Assembly (NCBI GenBank): GCA_002483105.1
Contig: DLHG01000011.1
Location: 1 to 64,000, forward strand
Direction: 5' to 3'
Source of the DNA: Bacteroidetes bacterium UBA7674
GTDB lineage: Bacteria; Bacteroidota; Bacteroidia; Chitinophagales; Chitinophagaceae
Length of the DNA: 64,000 nt
Positions 26,182 to 34,427 of this stretch are shown piece after piece. Made by a program: the position numbers and the translations under genes. The notes below the pieces were generated by a model. The model saw only the letters and a list, made by a program, of their open reading frames with translations. It made no database searches and was not told where the DNA came from. The first letter of the stretch is position 1. Each line of letters starts with the position of its first letter.

Positions 26182-27948
26182 TCACATCAATAGCTCCAGT
26201 TTCTCTTTGAGGTCTTTGATGTTGGCGGGTTTATACATTATGTCATTGAAGCCGGCAGCGAGTATCTTTTCCCGTTCATTTACAGAGGCAGTAAACGCTA
26301 TGACATGTGTATTCGCTTTAGTTACCTCAGAGTAGGCGCGGATGCGTTGTATGGTTTCATAACCATCGGATATGGGCATATGCAGGTCAAGCACCACCAT
26401 GTCAAAATTGCCGGCCACCCATGCATCATAAGCTAATGCACCATCTTCAACAATTACTGGAGCGATGTTGAATGTGGCAAATTGTTTTTTAATGATCATT
26501 CTGTTGATCTCATTATCTTCAGCCACAAGTATACGCAAATGGCTAAGGTCGGCTGGCTGGTCATCGTCTGGTTCTTCGCTAATAGTCTCTGCTGTATTGG
26601 GTTGTACCACAGGTAGTGATAATGTAAAGAAGAACCTGCTACCCTTTGCAAGAGTGCTATCCAGTTCTATTTTGCTACCAAAGAGCAAGAGCAATTGTTT
26701 CACGATGGGAAGCCCAAGGCCTGTGCCGCCGAACTTGCGCGTTGTGTCGGAGTCTCCCTGGACAAAAAGGTCGAATATAGTCTCGTACTTATCACTGCTG
26801 ATACCTACACCTGTGTCTGATATTGAAAACAACACTTTCGCATTGCCGGTTTTCATTTCCGGGCACGACAGCTTTACATAGACACTACCAGTGTCAGTGA
26901 ACTTGACAGCATTGCCTATCAGGTTATATAATACCTGAGACAATCGCATAGGGTCTGTAGAAACATATATTGACTTGAGTTGCTCATCTATGTCCAGAGT
27001 AAATTTCAGCCCCTTGCCATGCGCCCTTATCTTGAGCGCAGCGCAAACATTATGTACCAGTTCAGACAATTTTACAGGCACTTTTTCCAACTGAACGTTA
27101 TCAGAATCGATCTTGTTGAAATCAAGTACGTTGTTGATCAGGGATAACAGGTCAAGGGCCGATGAATGAAGTATTCTTAGGTTCTCTTCCTGTTTTTCTT
27201 CCGGCTTATCTTTTATAAGTAATTCAGCCGTGCCGATAACGGCATTGAGCGGGGTACGCAACTCATGCGACATGGTAGACAGGAAGTTGGAACGGGTAAC
27301 AGCTAACTGGGTTGCCTCTTCCGCTGATTGCGCCAGTTGTACATTAAGCTTTTCTTTATCTGCGATATTGGCCTGGAATGCTCGTAAGAAAAGATAGTGT
27401 GCTAGTGCAATGCTGACGAAATTGAGGATGGCGATGATCTCTGTGCCCGGAGAGGCTAATTCTTGTGGAAGATTGGTTGAGTAAACATCTGCCTTATTTC
27501 CGCCCAGCATAAAAAAGACAACAGGAAATGCTGCAATGAGAGAGTATATCAGGCCGGCCCTGCTTCCTATTGTGTAGAAGCCACAAACCATGATCATAAA
27601 CAGGAACTGGAGGCTGACCAGGTTGATCCTGTGTGCGTAAAAGAAGAGATTGGTGAATATGAGCACTATGCCGGCACTCAGCATGATGTGCGCCAGGGTT
27701 TTGGCATAACCCGGTTTCCACAAGAGTATTTTGATAAGGCATACGTATATAACAAGGCCTATTGAAGCTCTTTGGTTCTGTAAGTGCTGGCCTGCCGCTG
27801 AAGCTGTTACCACCGCGATACCGGCCTTCAGTATACTGAATACAAGAATGGTAAATATGATGCGGATACGGGCTCTGATAAAGTTGTCAGGTTCCGTATT
27901 AAGCGCCTTCTTCAAGGACAAGTTGAAAAATGGTAGTGTGTGTTGCAT
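26182..27948 (-). CDS. Hybrid sensor histidine kinase/response regulator
   Basis: 588 aa. Residues about 25-195 form five to six transmembrane helices with no recognised extracytoplasmic sensor. A coiled linker leads into HisKA (FLSTMSHELRTPLNAVIG), then HATPase (LIGNAVKFTDTG, DTGVGIS, GGTGLGLPIVKQLL). The C-terminal receiver starts at ILVAEDNEINR and carries the phosphoacceptor in VVLDLHMPISDG and the Lys in MYKPANIKDL. The membrane part probably senses a membrane-associated or intramembrane signal. No cognate output gene is next to it. Confidence 0.93.
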   Translation of the reverse strand: MQHTLPFFNLSLKKALNTEPDNFIRARIRIIFTILVFSILKAGIAVVTASAAGQHLQNQRASIGLVIYVCLIKILLWKPGYAKTLAHIMLSAGIVLIFTNLFFYAHRINLVSLQFLFMIMVCGFYTIGSRAGLIYSLIAAFPVVFFMLGGNKADVYSTNLPQELASPGTEIIAILNFVSIALAHYLFLRAFQANIADKEKLNVQLAQSAEEATQLAVTRSNFLSTMSHELRTPLNAVIGTAELLIKDKPEEKQEENLRILHSSALDLLSLINNVLDFNKIDSDNVQLEKVPVKLSELVHNVCAALKIRAHGKGLKFTLDIDEQLKSIYVSTDPMRLSQVLYNLIGNAVKFTDTGSVYVKLSCPEMKTGNAKVLFSISDTGVGISSDKYETIFDLFVQGDSDTTRKFGGTGLGLPIVKQLLLLFGSKIELDSTLAKGSRFFFTLSLPVVQPNTAETISEEPDDDQPADLSHLRILVAEDNEINRMIIKKQFATFNIAPVIVEDGALAYDAWVAGNFDMVVLDLHMPISDGYETIQRIRAYSEVTKANTHVIAFTASVNEREKILAAGFNDIMYKPANIKDLKEKLELLM

Positions 27949-28030
27949 GACCCCGTTATGCCCGAAAGATAGTGGAAATCATGGAGCCATGCAATGGGAG
28001 AATAATTATGTAGCTATCAGGATAAGGGCA

Positions 28031-28357
28031 CTATGCCAGCAAAGTTCCTACTAATGCCAGAACTAAGGCAATGATAAATGCTGACCAGAAACCCTTAACC
28101 TCAAATCCTGAAAATAAGCTGTCGGTAAGCCGTATCATCAGCGCTGTAACAATGAGGCGCACAAGAAAGGAGACCAACCACAGCGTGACCAGGTTTAACG
28201 GGAAGCGAATGAGCATACCCACAGTAGCATTCAGTAGCCCAATGACAAGGGCGACTAATATGGCCGTACCATAACTCTTTACCTTAACAGAAGGCATTAT
28301 GTTGGCAAGTAGCAAAAGTACGCCTGCGTTTATTAGTAGTTGTAGAATCCAGCTCAT
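28031..28357 (-). CDS. Phage holin-4-like (YvlD-type) membrane protein
   Basis: 108 aa with four hydrophobic helices: ILQLLINAGVLLLLANIM, TAILVALVIGLLNATVGMLI, LVTLWLVSFLVRLIVTALMI and WSAFIIALVLALVGTLLA. The pattern LNATVGMLIRFPLNLVTLWL is characteristic of the family Phage_holin_4_2, which in bacteria is usually a housekeeping membrane protein and not a phage gene. No phage genes are near. The role is unknown. Confidence 0.85.
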   Translation of the reverse strand: MSWILQLLINAGVLLLLANIMPSVKVKSYGTAILVALVIGLLNATVGMLIRFPLNLVTLWLVSFLVRLIVTALMIRLTDSLFSGFEVKGFWSAFIIALVLALVGTLLA

Positions 28358-28413
28358 CGTTGTGTATGTTTAGTGTAAAGCTATTTGTTTGATAGAAATT
28401 GATAAAGGCAATT

Positions 28414-28977
28414 TTACATTATTTCTACCTCTATCACCACTATGTCACAACATTCCTGTGCATGGATGTCCAGGTCTTCATCTTTCCCGATCCATAGCAG
28501 GTCACCTGCTTTGGCTGTAGTCCCGTTGCTTAAAGTTGCTGCTCCGGTTGCCAGGTAAACGAAGTCGTAGCCGGTAGTGCCCGTAAATGCTGCTGTGCTT
28601 CCCGCTTCCAGGTGATCGTGCGATAACGATCCTGTTGCACCGCCTTTCAGCATCAGGTTAAAGTCGGTGACTTTTCCTTTAGCTTTTGTGGGCCACTCAC
28701 CCGGGAAAGTATCCTGCTCGTATGGCTTCAGATGTTTGGTATACCGTCCTTCATGTATCAGCTCCAGGTTTCCTTTCAGTATCATGAGGTGGCGGGTGAT
28801 TCCTTCGAAGAACGTAAACGTTGATTCTTCAGCCTCAACTGTTGCCGTGCTGATACGAAAAAGGAAATCACGCTCAGCGAAACTTCCATCGGACGGATGT
28901 ATGAATATCTCTGTGCTGGTACCGCTGGCCCAATTGATGGTGGTTCTGGCGTCGGGGGTGAGCTGTTGTATGGACAT
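28414..28977 (-). CDS. HutD-family protein
   Basis: 187 aa forming a cupin-like bicupin. It matches HutD by GTSTEIFIHPSDGSFAERDFLFRISTATVEAEESTFTFFEGITRHLMILKG (read in parts), TFPGEWPT, VTDFNLMLK and the final IWIGKDEDLD-type strands. HutD proteins are thought to sense histidine-utilisation intermediates, but no hut genes lie here. The start at 28977 (MSIQQLTPDARTTINW) is the conserved one; the frame remains open upstream across the divergent promoter region. Confidence 0.85.
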   Translation of the reverse strand: MSIQQLTPDARTTINWASGTSTEIFIHPSDGSFAERDFLFRISTATVEAEESTFTFFEGITRHLMILKGNLELIHEGRYTKHLKPYEQDTFPGEWPTKAKGKVTDFNLMLKGGATGSLSHDHLEAGSTAAFTGTTGYDFVYLATGAATLSNGTTAKAGDLLWIGKDEDLDIHAQECCDIVVIEVEIM

Positions 28978-29149
28978 AGTGCTAAGATAGTAACAAACTT
29001 TGGCAGCGTCAGTACGGCTTTTCGCCGTCAGACGCGTTAAGGTCTCCGCCCGGCTGATCCTATTGTCGCTATTTACCCCCTCATTTGCCGCAGGCACACC
29101 GCAACTGGCAAAGTTTTGTTGCCGAGATTTGTATAACAAAGGCAAAGCC

Positions 29150-29743
29150 ATGAGAAATATAATCGTTTTAGAGTTTCTTACATTAGACGGGGTAATGCAG
29201 GCTCCCGGCGGACCTGAAGAAGATACATCTGGCGGGTTCAAGTATGGCGGTTGGGTAGCGCCATATGGTGACGAACAGTCTGATAAGGTCATGGAGATAC
29301 AGTTGAAACCCGCAGACCTGCTCCTGGGCAGAAAGACATTTGACATATGGGAAAACTACTGGCCTCAGCATGAAGACCAATGGCCGGGTGTGAACGAGGT
29401 GACCAAATACATCCTATCTACAACCAGGGATAAGTCGGACTGGAATAACTGCGTTTTCCTTAAAAGTGTGGATGATATTAAAAAGCTTAAAAACTCAGAA
29501 GGCAATGACATCAAAATATGGGGCAGTAGCGAAGTTGTTCAACTGTTATTAAAGCATGACCTGGTAGATGAGTTCTGGCTCAACATCCATCCGGTAATTC
29601 TTGGGGAAGGAAAGAGGTTGTTTGATAATGGCTCGGTTCCAAGGGCATTTACATTGGCAGAGAGTATTATTACACCAAGCGGCGTTATCATGGCCAATTA
29701 TAAAAAAGCTGGAGAGGTGGAGACTGGGACCGCAGGGGAGTGA
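29150..29743 (+). CDS. DHFR-family (RibD C-terminal) reductase
   Basis: 197 aa of the dihydrofolate-reductase-like fold. It opens with RNIIVLEFLTLDGVMQAPGG, continues with the NADPH-binding DLLLGRKTFDIWENYWP and KIWGSSEVVQLLLKHDLVDEFWLNIHPVILGEGKRLF. These are typical RibD_C proteins of unknown substrate rather than true folate enzymes. The start at 29150 fits the family N-terminus. A second, more distant member lies at 30190-30744 on the other strand, and a small membrane-anchored protein gene follows after 22 bases. Confidence 0.88.
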   Translation: MRNIIVLEFLTLDGVMQAPGGPEEDTSGGFKYGGWVAPYGDEQSDKVMEIQLKPADLLLGRKTFDIWENYWPQHEDQWPGVNEVTKYILSTTRDKSDWNNCVFLKSVDDIKKLKNSEGNDIKIWGSSEVVQLLLKHDLVDEFWLNIHPVILGEGKRLFDNGSVPRAFTLAESIITPSGVIMANYKKAGEVETGTAGE

Positions 29744-29765
29744 TTTATTTTATACTTTTATTGGG

Positions 29766-30071
29766 ATGAAAAACAAGAAACAGAATGCCATCGTGATAAT
29801 AATGATGGTGGTAGTGTTGATAATGGTGTTCACCAATAATTACAACCGCAAGAGGAAAGCAGAGGCCGGATCACTGATAGAAAGTGCCCAAAATGATTTT
29901 AAGCGGAATAATCAGTACGACAGTAGTTATGCTGCGAACGATACGGTAAGATTTTATAACGATCGTTCTTTCGTCGGTATGGCGGCTATAGCTTCTGAGT
30001 CTGAAAATGACACGGTGTTTTATTACCGACATGACTCTTTAATAGGTATGACGGTTATTCCACAGAGGTGA
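29766..30071 (+). CDS. Small single-pass membrane protein
   Basis: 101 aa with an N-terminal anchor (NAIVIIMMVVVLIMVFTNN) after four charged residues (MKNKKQ), then a soluble, Asp/Asn/Tyr-rich domain of about 70 residues. The latter holds two near-repeats: DTVRFYNDRSFVGMAAIA and DTVFYYRHDSLIGMTVIP. The start at 29766 is the only one giving a sensible anchor. It is probably cotranscribed with the DHFR-like gene just upstream. No family was recognised. Confidence 0.6.
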   Translation: MKNKKQNAIVIIMMVVVLIMVFTNNYNRKRKAEAGSLIESAQNDFKRNNQYDSSYAANDTVRFYNDRSFVGMAAIASESENDTVFYYRHDSLIGMTVIPQR

Positions 30072-30097
30072 TTGTAGGCTGTTCAGTGAAGTCATGG

Positions 30098-30117
30098 TGA
30101 GCGGAGTCGAACCATGA
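30098..30117. repeat. Dispersed short intergenic repeat, copy 2
   Basis: TGAGCGGAGTCGAACCATGA resembles the element at 16178-16203. It lies next to a hairpin that could terminate the membrane-protein gene. Confidence 0.45.
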
Positions 30118-30144
30118 AGAAGCTGAGATATAGCTGTGGCGCTA

Positions 30145-30188
30145 ACTTTCATCAAGCCTTCGGCTCCGCTCAGGCTGAAAGTTTTTTA
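30145..30188 (+). terminator. Terminator-like hairpin
   Basis: AACTTTCA...AGCC (30145-30159) pairs with GGCTGAAAGTT (30174-30184), with a small bulge, and runs into six T residues (30183-30188). It may serve both flanking convergent genes. Confidence 0.5.
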
Positions 30189-30189
30189 C

Positions 30190-30744
30190 TTATCTCTTAG
30201 TAGGTTCATAGTACATCGCTACAACGCCGCTTTGGAATGTTTTGGTGTTAAGGAGTTTGAGGTCAATTTTTTCTGTGATGTTTTTAAACAAGGGAAGTCC
30301 TTGTCCGAGGATAACCGGGTGGATCAAGAATCGATATTCGTCAACCAACCGCAACTCCGTAAAGCCTTCTATCAGGCTGGGGCTTCCGACTAGAATATTC
30401 TTACCTGGCTGTTGCTTCAGTGCTATTACCTCGTCCTTGTTCAGTTCCTTTTTTAGCTCCGAATTCTTCCATGTTACCTCATTCATCGTGCGGGAGTAGA
30501 CGATCTTATGGATGTTATCTGCCAGCACTGCGAACTCATCTGTCGGTTTATCGCCTGTAGGTTCTTTCACGACAAGAGGCCAGTAGCTTTCCATCATCTG
30601 GTAGACCACTCTTCCCCATATCATGGTATCTGCATCCTTCAGCAGGTCGTTGTAGTGTTGGTGCAATTCATCATCAGCTATCCCCGCATCGTGGTTGCAA
30701 AAGGCGTCGAGCGTGATGTTGATGCCGGCTATTAGTTTTCTCAT
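30190..30744 (-). CDS. DHFR-family (RibD C-terminal) reductase, second
   Basis: 184 aa. It begins RKLIAGINITLDAFCNHDAGI, has the conserved MIWGRVVYQMMESYWP block, then ILVGSPSLIEGFTELRLVDEYRFLIHPVILGQGLPLF. The last block is nearly the same as in the reductase at 29150-29743, but the rest is diverged, so the two are old paralogues and not a recent duplication. Probably an NADPH-dependent reductase of unknown substrate. Confidence 0.88.
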   Translation of the reverse strand: MRKLIAGINITLDAFCNHDAGIADDELHQHYNDLLKDADTMIWGRVVYQMMESYWPLVVKEPTGDKPTDEFAVLADNIHKIVYSRTMNEVTWKNSELKKELNKDEVIALKQQPGKNILVGSPSLIEGFTELRLVDEYRFLIHPVILGQGLPLFKNITEKIDLKLLNTKTFQSGVVAMYYEPTKR

Positions 30745-30937
30745 GGTTAATTATTGTATGAGCTTGTGACTTGTCTTACTATTTTAACTTTGCCACTTTA
30801 GTTTGATAAAGGTAGCAACTAAACAAAATCATAGTAGGGGGCTTTTTGCGGCATTTTGAGGGGTGTTTGCGTCACAGGCTTGTTTTGACCAATACCTCTT
30901 TTGTATATTTGGTTACACACAAGAATCCGCTGAAGTA

Positions 30938-31363
30938 ATGAGCGTAAAACAACAGATCAAAGAATATATAGCTGCCCAACCTGACGCTAAACGGAATGAT
31001 ATGCAAGCTTTGCATGACCGCATACTTAAAACGCTGCCCGGCTGTAAATTATGGTACGACAATGGCATAAACAGCGAAGGGAAGGTTGTGAGTAATCCCA
31101 ACATAGGCTATGGATCGTACACCATAAAATATGCCAACGGAACCACCCGCGAGTTTTTTCAAATTGGCTTGAGCGCAAACACAACCGGTATCTCTGTGTA
31201 TATCCTGGGACTCGAGGATAAGAAATACTTAGCCGAAACTTTTGGAAAAGACTTGGGCAAGGCGAGCGTGACAGGGTATTGCATCAAGTTCAAAGCGTTA
31301 AAAGATATAAATGTTGACGTACTGGAAGCAGCCATACGATACGGGGCTGAGGCAACAAAATAA
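30938..31363 (+). CDS. DUF1801-like protein
   Basis: 141 aa. It follows the DUF1801/YdhG pattern: an N-terminal helix pair (SVKQQIKEYIAAQPDAKRNDMQALHDRILKTLPGCKLWYDNG) and a beta-rich core ending in KASVTGYCIKFKALKDINVDVLEAAIRYGA. The start at 30938 is the family-like one. A TATATTTG box at 30904-30911 fits the -7 consensus, but no -33 element is at the right distance. Function is unknown. Confidence 0.7.
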   Translation: MSVKQQIKEYIAAQPDAKRNDMQALHDRILKTLPGCKLWYDNGINSEGKVVSNPNIGYGSYTIKYANGTTREFFQIGLSANTTGISVYILGLEDKKYLAETFGKDLGKASVTGYCIKFKALKDINVDVLEAAIRYGAEATK

Positions 31364-31844
31364 TTTGTGGATAAGAACCTCTTGAAGATCCGCAAGGACT
31401 CAATGCTTTTTCGTAATTTTAGATAGATTTAAAAGGTCCCCCCCCTTCCTTCAAGGATGGGATAATTGCAAAACCGCCGAAGGCTTGTTTTGCAATTCGG
31501 GGTGGTTTGTTGAGAATAGATTTTAGCTTAGTTGAGGGGCCCAATGCAAACCTCCATAAAACTCCATTCCCACCCTAAAAATTAACCTTTATGGAATCTG
31601 AATGTACTTTTCTGCACCAAAAATGAACTTTCAATTACCCTGGATTTACCTTTGTTAACCCTATATGGAGGTTTGAAACAACAAACCCCTTGCTCATCAA
31701 GGCTTTTACAAAAAATCGGCGGGTTTTATGGAGTTTTGAAAAACACTTGCGGCAGCGGGCATAAGAAAAGGGGAACACTCCCAAAAGAGGTCCCCCTTCG
31801 CGTTAAGCGCTTTTCTTCAACTGTATTTTATAAACCGCTGTAAT
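31364..31844. repeat. Gene-free region with nested inverted repeats
   Basis: No credible gene is seen here. AATTGCAAAAC (31464-31474) and GTTTTGCAATT (31487-31497) form a perfect 11-bp hairpin. CAAACCTCCATA (31547-31558) is the exact complement of 31664-31675, and AAAACTCCAT (31558-31567) of 31728-31737. So ATGGAG-(G/T)-TTTG-like words occur twice on each strand within 190 bp, which resembles the debris of a small mobile element. Confidence 0.45.
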
Positions 31845-32891
31845 TTAATTTTTTGTCACTATAGTGATCCGTGACCATCCTGGTCCACCAACATTGAAGT
31901 CGGAAGGCTTAACAGCTTTAGTGGCAAAAATGTCAATATCTCCGTTACTGTCCTCCATTGTAATGCGTTTTTTCTTATTTCTGCCAATTGTGTTGAAGTG
32001 TATTACGGGTGGCTGTATCGTTGCTCCCGGGTTGTTCGGGTCGGGGATAGGGAGCGGGGTGTAGTACACTGACTCTATCTTTTCGCCTGGGTCGCCTACT
32101 ATAGTTATCCTCATTACTCTACCGTCTTCTGTGTAAGGGAAAGTAACTTTTTTCACTGTAGGGTCTTGTTCTACCGAGTGGCCATTAGGCAGCAGGATGA
32201 AGGCACTCTCGTCTTCGCAACTGCCGCCTTTCGCTGTCCCCTCATACAGGATAGCAAAATTGGTTTCCAGTTTCGCTCCGTCCACAGTTACCGAACTACC
32301 GGTAGGAAGTTTAAAGCTGCTGTTGTCTCCAAACACCAAATCGCCGTCGTTCACTGTTATAGTTGATCCGACAAAATTGAAAGTGGATTTGTCCTGAACC
32401 TTTATGCTGCCATCTTTTAACTTGAAGCTGGCCTTTACATTTATCAGTTCATAGTCAAGGTCTCCTTTATAGGCGAACTCCGGGAACGTGAATGTATTGC
32501 CGTTTAGCCCATTGCTTTTCAGTTCTATATTGAGCGGTATCTCAGCGCCGGATTTGGTATTGTTCAGGGAGATAACAACGTTGCTGATCGCATCGCGTAA
32601 CAGGTTGTCATTGTCGTCATTATTACCCCCTTGAGAGCTGGTATTTCTCAACTGGGTTACCCGCATACCTACCTTTCCCATGCCAATACCTGTTTTCTTT
32701 ACTATCAGTTCATAGTCTATGTCCAGGGTGTTTGTTGAATTTTTCTTGTTTTCGCCTATACTGGCTTTAGTGCCTGTCAGGTCTGCATCAGCGATAGAAT
32801 CATTATGCGGTAGTGAATTGATATTTTGTTCCTTTTGGCATGCTGTAAATCCCACAGAAACAGCCAAAAGGGCGTAAATGATACTTTTCAT
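31845..32891 (-). CDS. Large secreted lipoprotein, paralogue B (unknown family)
   Basis: 348 aa with lipoprotein signal MKSIIYALLAVSVGFTAC (Cys18, then QKEQ). It shares most blocks with the protein at 22870-23934: SIGENKKN, FPEFAYKGDLDYELINVKAS, SVEQDPTVKKVTFP, MRITIVGDPGE and TPLPIPDPNNPG. It lacks the Cys-rich tail of that protein, ending in a KKRITMEDSNGDIDIFATKA segment instead. No known domain was recognised; a surface or periplasmic role is inferred from the lipobox. Confidence 0.7.
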   Translation of the reverse strand: MKSIIYALLAVSVGFTACQKEQNINSLPHNDSIADADLTGTKASIGENKKNSTNTLDIDYELIVKKTGIGMGKVGMRVTQLRNTSSQGGNNDDNDNLLRDAISNVVISLNNTKSGAEIPLNIELKSNGLNGNTFTFPEFAYKGDLDYELINVKASFKLKDGSIKVQDKSTFNFVGSTITVNDGDLVFGDNSSFKLPTGSSVTVDGAKLETNFAILYEGTAKGGSCEDESAFILLPNGHSVEQDPTVKKVTFPYTEDGRVMRITIVGDPGEKIESVYYTPLPIPDPNNPGATIQPPVIHFNTIGRNKKKRITMEDSNGDIDIFATKAVKPSDFNVGGPGWSRITIVTKN

Positions 32892-33065
32892 AATTTCTAT
32901 TTTTCATGAAAGTAGCATGGAGGCAGAAGGCGGGAAAGGAAACTTCAGGAACAGACAATTTTCTTCAGTAATGGACGGATGGGCAAAGGGCTGCTGATGT
33001 TTTTCCCAAAAGTGACATACAATTGCTGTGGCATGATATTGTAAACATTTCTCAAAAAAAAGAAC

Positions 33066-33509
33066 ATGTCAAATATAAGTATTATTAATGACCTGATCGA
33101 GATCAACAACGACAGGATAGCAGGATTTGAAAAAGCGATGACCGATATCAAGGACGAGAACGTTGACCTGAAAGCGCTCTTTCAAAAATATGTGGAGCAG
33201 AGCCGTAAAAATGGCCAGGAGCTGGCAGCGATAGTGGGTGACCCTGAGACTGTTGAGACTGGTACCAGTGTTGCAGGAACGTTGCACAGAACATGGATCG
33301 ACGTAAAGTCCCTCTTTGGCGGAAATGACCGCGCAAGTATCCTCTCTGAAGCCGAACGAGGCGAAGACGCGATCAAAAAAGCATATAAGGATGTTTTGGT
33401 TAGCGGCAATTTATCAGGTAAAACCCTGGAAATTGTTTCAGAGCAAAGCTCCGGCATACAAGCAGCGCATGATGAAGTGAAAGCACTTCGTGATGCTGCT
33501 AAGGCGTAA
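33066..33509 (+). CDS. PA2169-family four-helix-bundle (DUF2383) protein
   Basis: 147 aa, wholly helical, with no signal peptide. It fits the PA2169/DUF2383 ferritin-like family through its start (ISIINDLIEINNDRIAGFEKAM), the AIVGDPETVETGTSVAGTLHRTWIDVKSLF turn and SILSEAERGEDAIKKAYKDVL. These proteins have been linked to stress and membrane functions without a known reaction. It is followed by a strong terminator. Confidence 0.88.
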   Translation: MSNISIINDLIEINNDRIAGFEKAMTDIKDENVDLKALFQKYVEQSRKNGQELAAIVGDPETVETGTSVAGTLHRTWIDVKSLFGGNDRASILSEAERGEDAIKKAYKDVLVSGNLSGKTLEIVSEQSSGIQAAHDEVKALRDAAKA

Positions 33510-33531
33510 CCTGTCAAATATCATTTAGTGA

Positions 33532-33561
33532 AGGGCTGCCTGTTTGGGCAGCCCTTTTTTG
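33532..33561 (+). terminator. Rho-independent terminator
   Basis: AAGGGCTGCC (33532-33541) and GGCAGCCCTT (33548-33557) form a perfect 10-bp stem with T residues following. It ends the DUF2383 gene. Confidence 0.85.
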
Positions 33562-33593
33562 GGTATGCATACTGGGTCGTTTTCCGGCTCGCT

Positions 33594-34160
33594 TTAGTTT
33601 AACCTGTCTATCGTTGCGCGGATCTTCGCGGCGCGCTGTTCCGGACTTAAATATTTTAACCGACCAATTCTCGTAACCTTCACCGGTGAGAACCCGCAGA
33701 ATTTTAAGGTGGCATTTCTTACCGAATTAATATCACTGTTCCGGTACATCCACCAAATCCAGAAACGCGGGGCATCGCATGTAGTAACTACGTGTGCGCT
33801 TCGTCCTTTTAAAAGTTTGTCCCACAGCGGATCCTTCGTATGATACTTGTAGGCAAAGCCCGAATATAAGGTCCTGTCAAGGAAACCTTTGAACAGTGCG
33901 GGCACGGCGCCCCACCAGATGGGATAGAAGATCACCCATTTCTGGCACCAGAGTATGTTCTCCTGTGCTGCTTTCAGATCGGGCTCCAGCTCTTGTATTT
34001 CTTTGTACCCTTTCCATAAGATAGGGTCGAACTTCATGTCGCCCAGCTTTTGTATGCGGACATCGTGACCCTTAGCGGCCGCTGCCTGCGCATACGAATC
34101 TGCCAGTTGCCCGTTGAAGCTTTCTTTATCCGGATGCGCCAATAAGATGTAGATATTCAT
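33594..34160 (-). CDS. NAD(P)H-dependent oxidoreductase (flavodoxin-like, MdaB/NQO type)
   Basis: 188 aa of the flavodoxin-like fold. It starts with NIYILLAHPDKESFNGQLADSYAQ, the phosphate-binding and first helix of the NQO/MdaB/KefF group. Further on are WVIFYPIWWGAVPALFKGFLDRTLYSGFAYKY and TTCDAPRFWIWW. Such enzymes use FAD or FMN to reduce quinones by two electrons. It is monocistronic. The next 130 bases upstream are gene-free. Confidence 0.88.
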   Translation of the reverse strand: MNIYILLAHPDKESFNGQLADSYAQAAAAKGHDVRIQKLGDMKFDPILWKGYKEIQELEPDLKAAQENILWCQKWVIFYPIWWGAVPALFKGFLDRTLYSGFAYKYHTKDPLWDKLLKGRSAHVVTTCDAPRFWIWWMYRNSDINSVRNATLKFCGFSPVKVTRIGRLKYLSPEQRAAKIRATIDRLN

Positions 34161-34287
34161 GCATTAAAACTATCCTGAACCCCGTCAATGAAAGCTGACC
34201 AGCGTCATAGCTCCCGGTGATGATGGTCAATGAGTATTCATGCCGGAAACCGATCAGCCTGGAATAATGGGTTGACTTGTCGTAGCG

Positions 34288-34427
34288 TTACTTTCTTATC
34301 TGGTTAAGCAGTTGCAGACTACCATTGTTGTTGCCACAAGTAACAAACACTTGAAGCAGCTGGGGAGTTAAAAAGCCTAAAGGTAACGTCACAGTAGTGA
34401 GGGTAAAGTATTTCGTATAAAGAATGA
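34288..34427 (-). pseudogene. Coding-like remnant with repeat A, copy 1
   Basis: On the minus strand an open frame without a start runs up to a TAA at 34288-34290 and contains TCGNNNGSLQLLNQIRK. The plus-strand DNA of its core (34310-34341, AGTTGCAGACTACCATT then GTTGTTGCCACAAGT) recurs at 48506-48538. There the matching codons still read NNGSLQL with mostly silent differences. This suggests remnants of one repeated coding element. Confidence 0.35.

Noticed and set aside
28031..28357. Holin-like protein as evidence of a prophage
   Set aside because: This family is common in non-phage membrane proteins, and no capsid, tail, lysin or integrase gene is near.
31652..31843. 63-codon open frame on the plus strand
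   Set aside because: Its composition follows the surrounding repeat DNA, it contains one arm of an inverted repeat, and it shows no family pattern.
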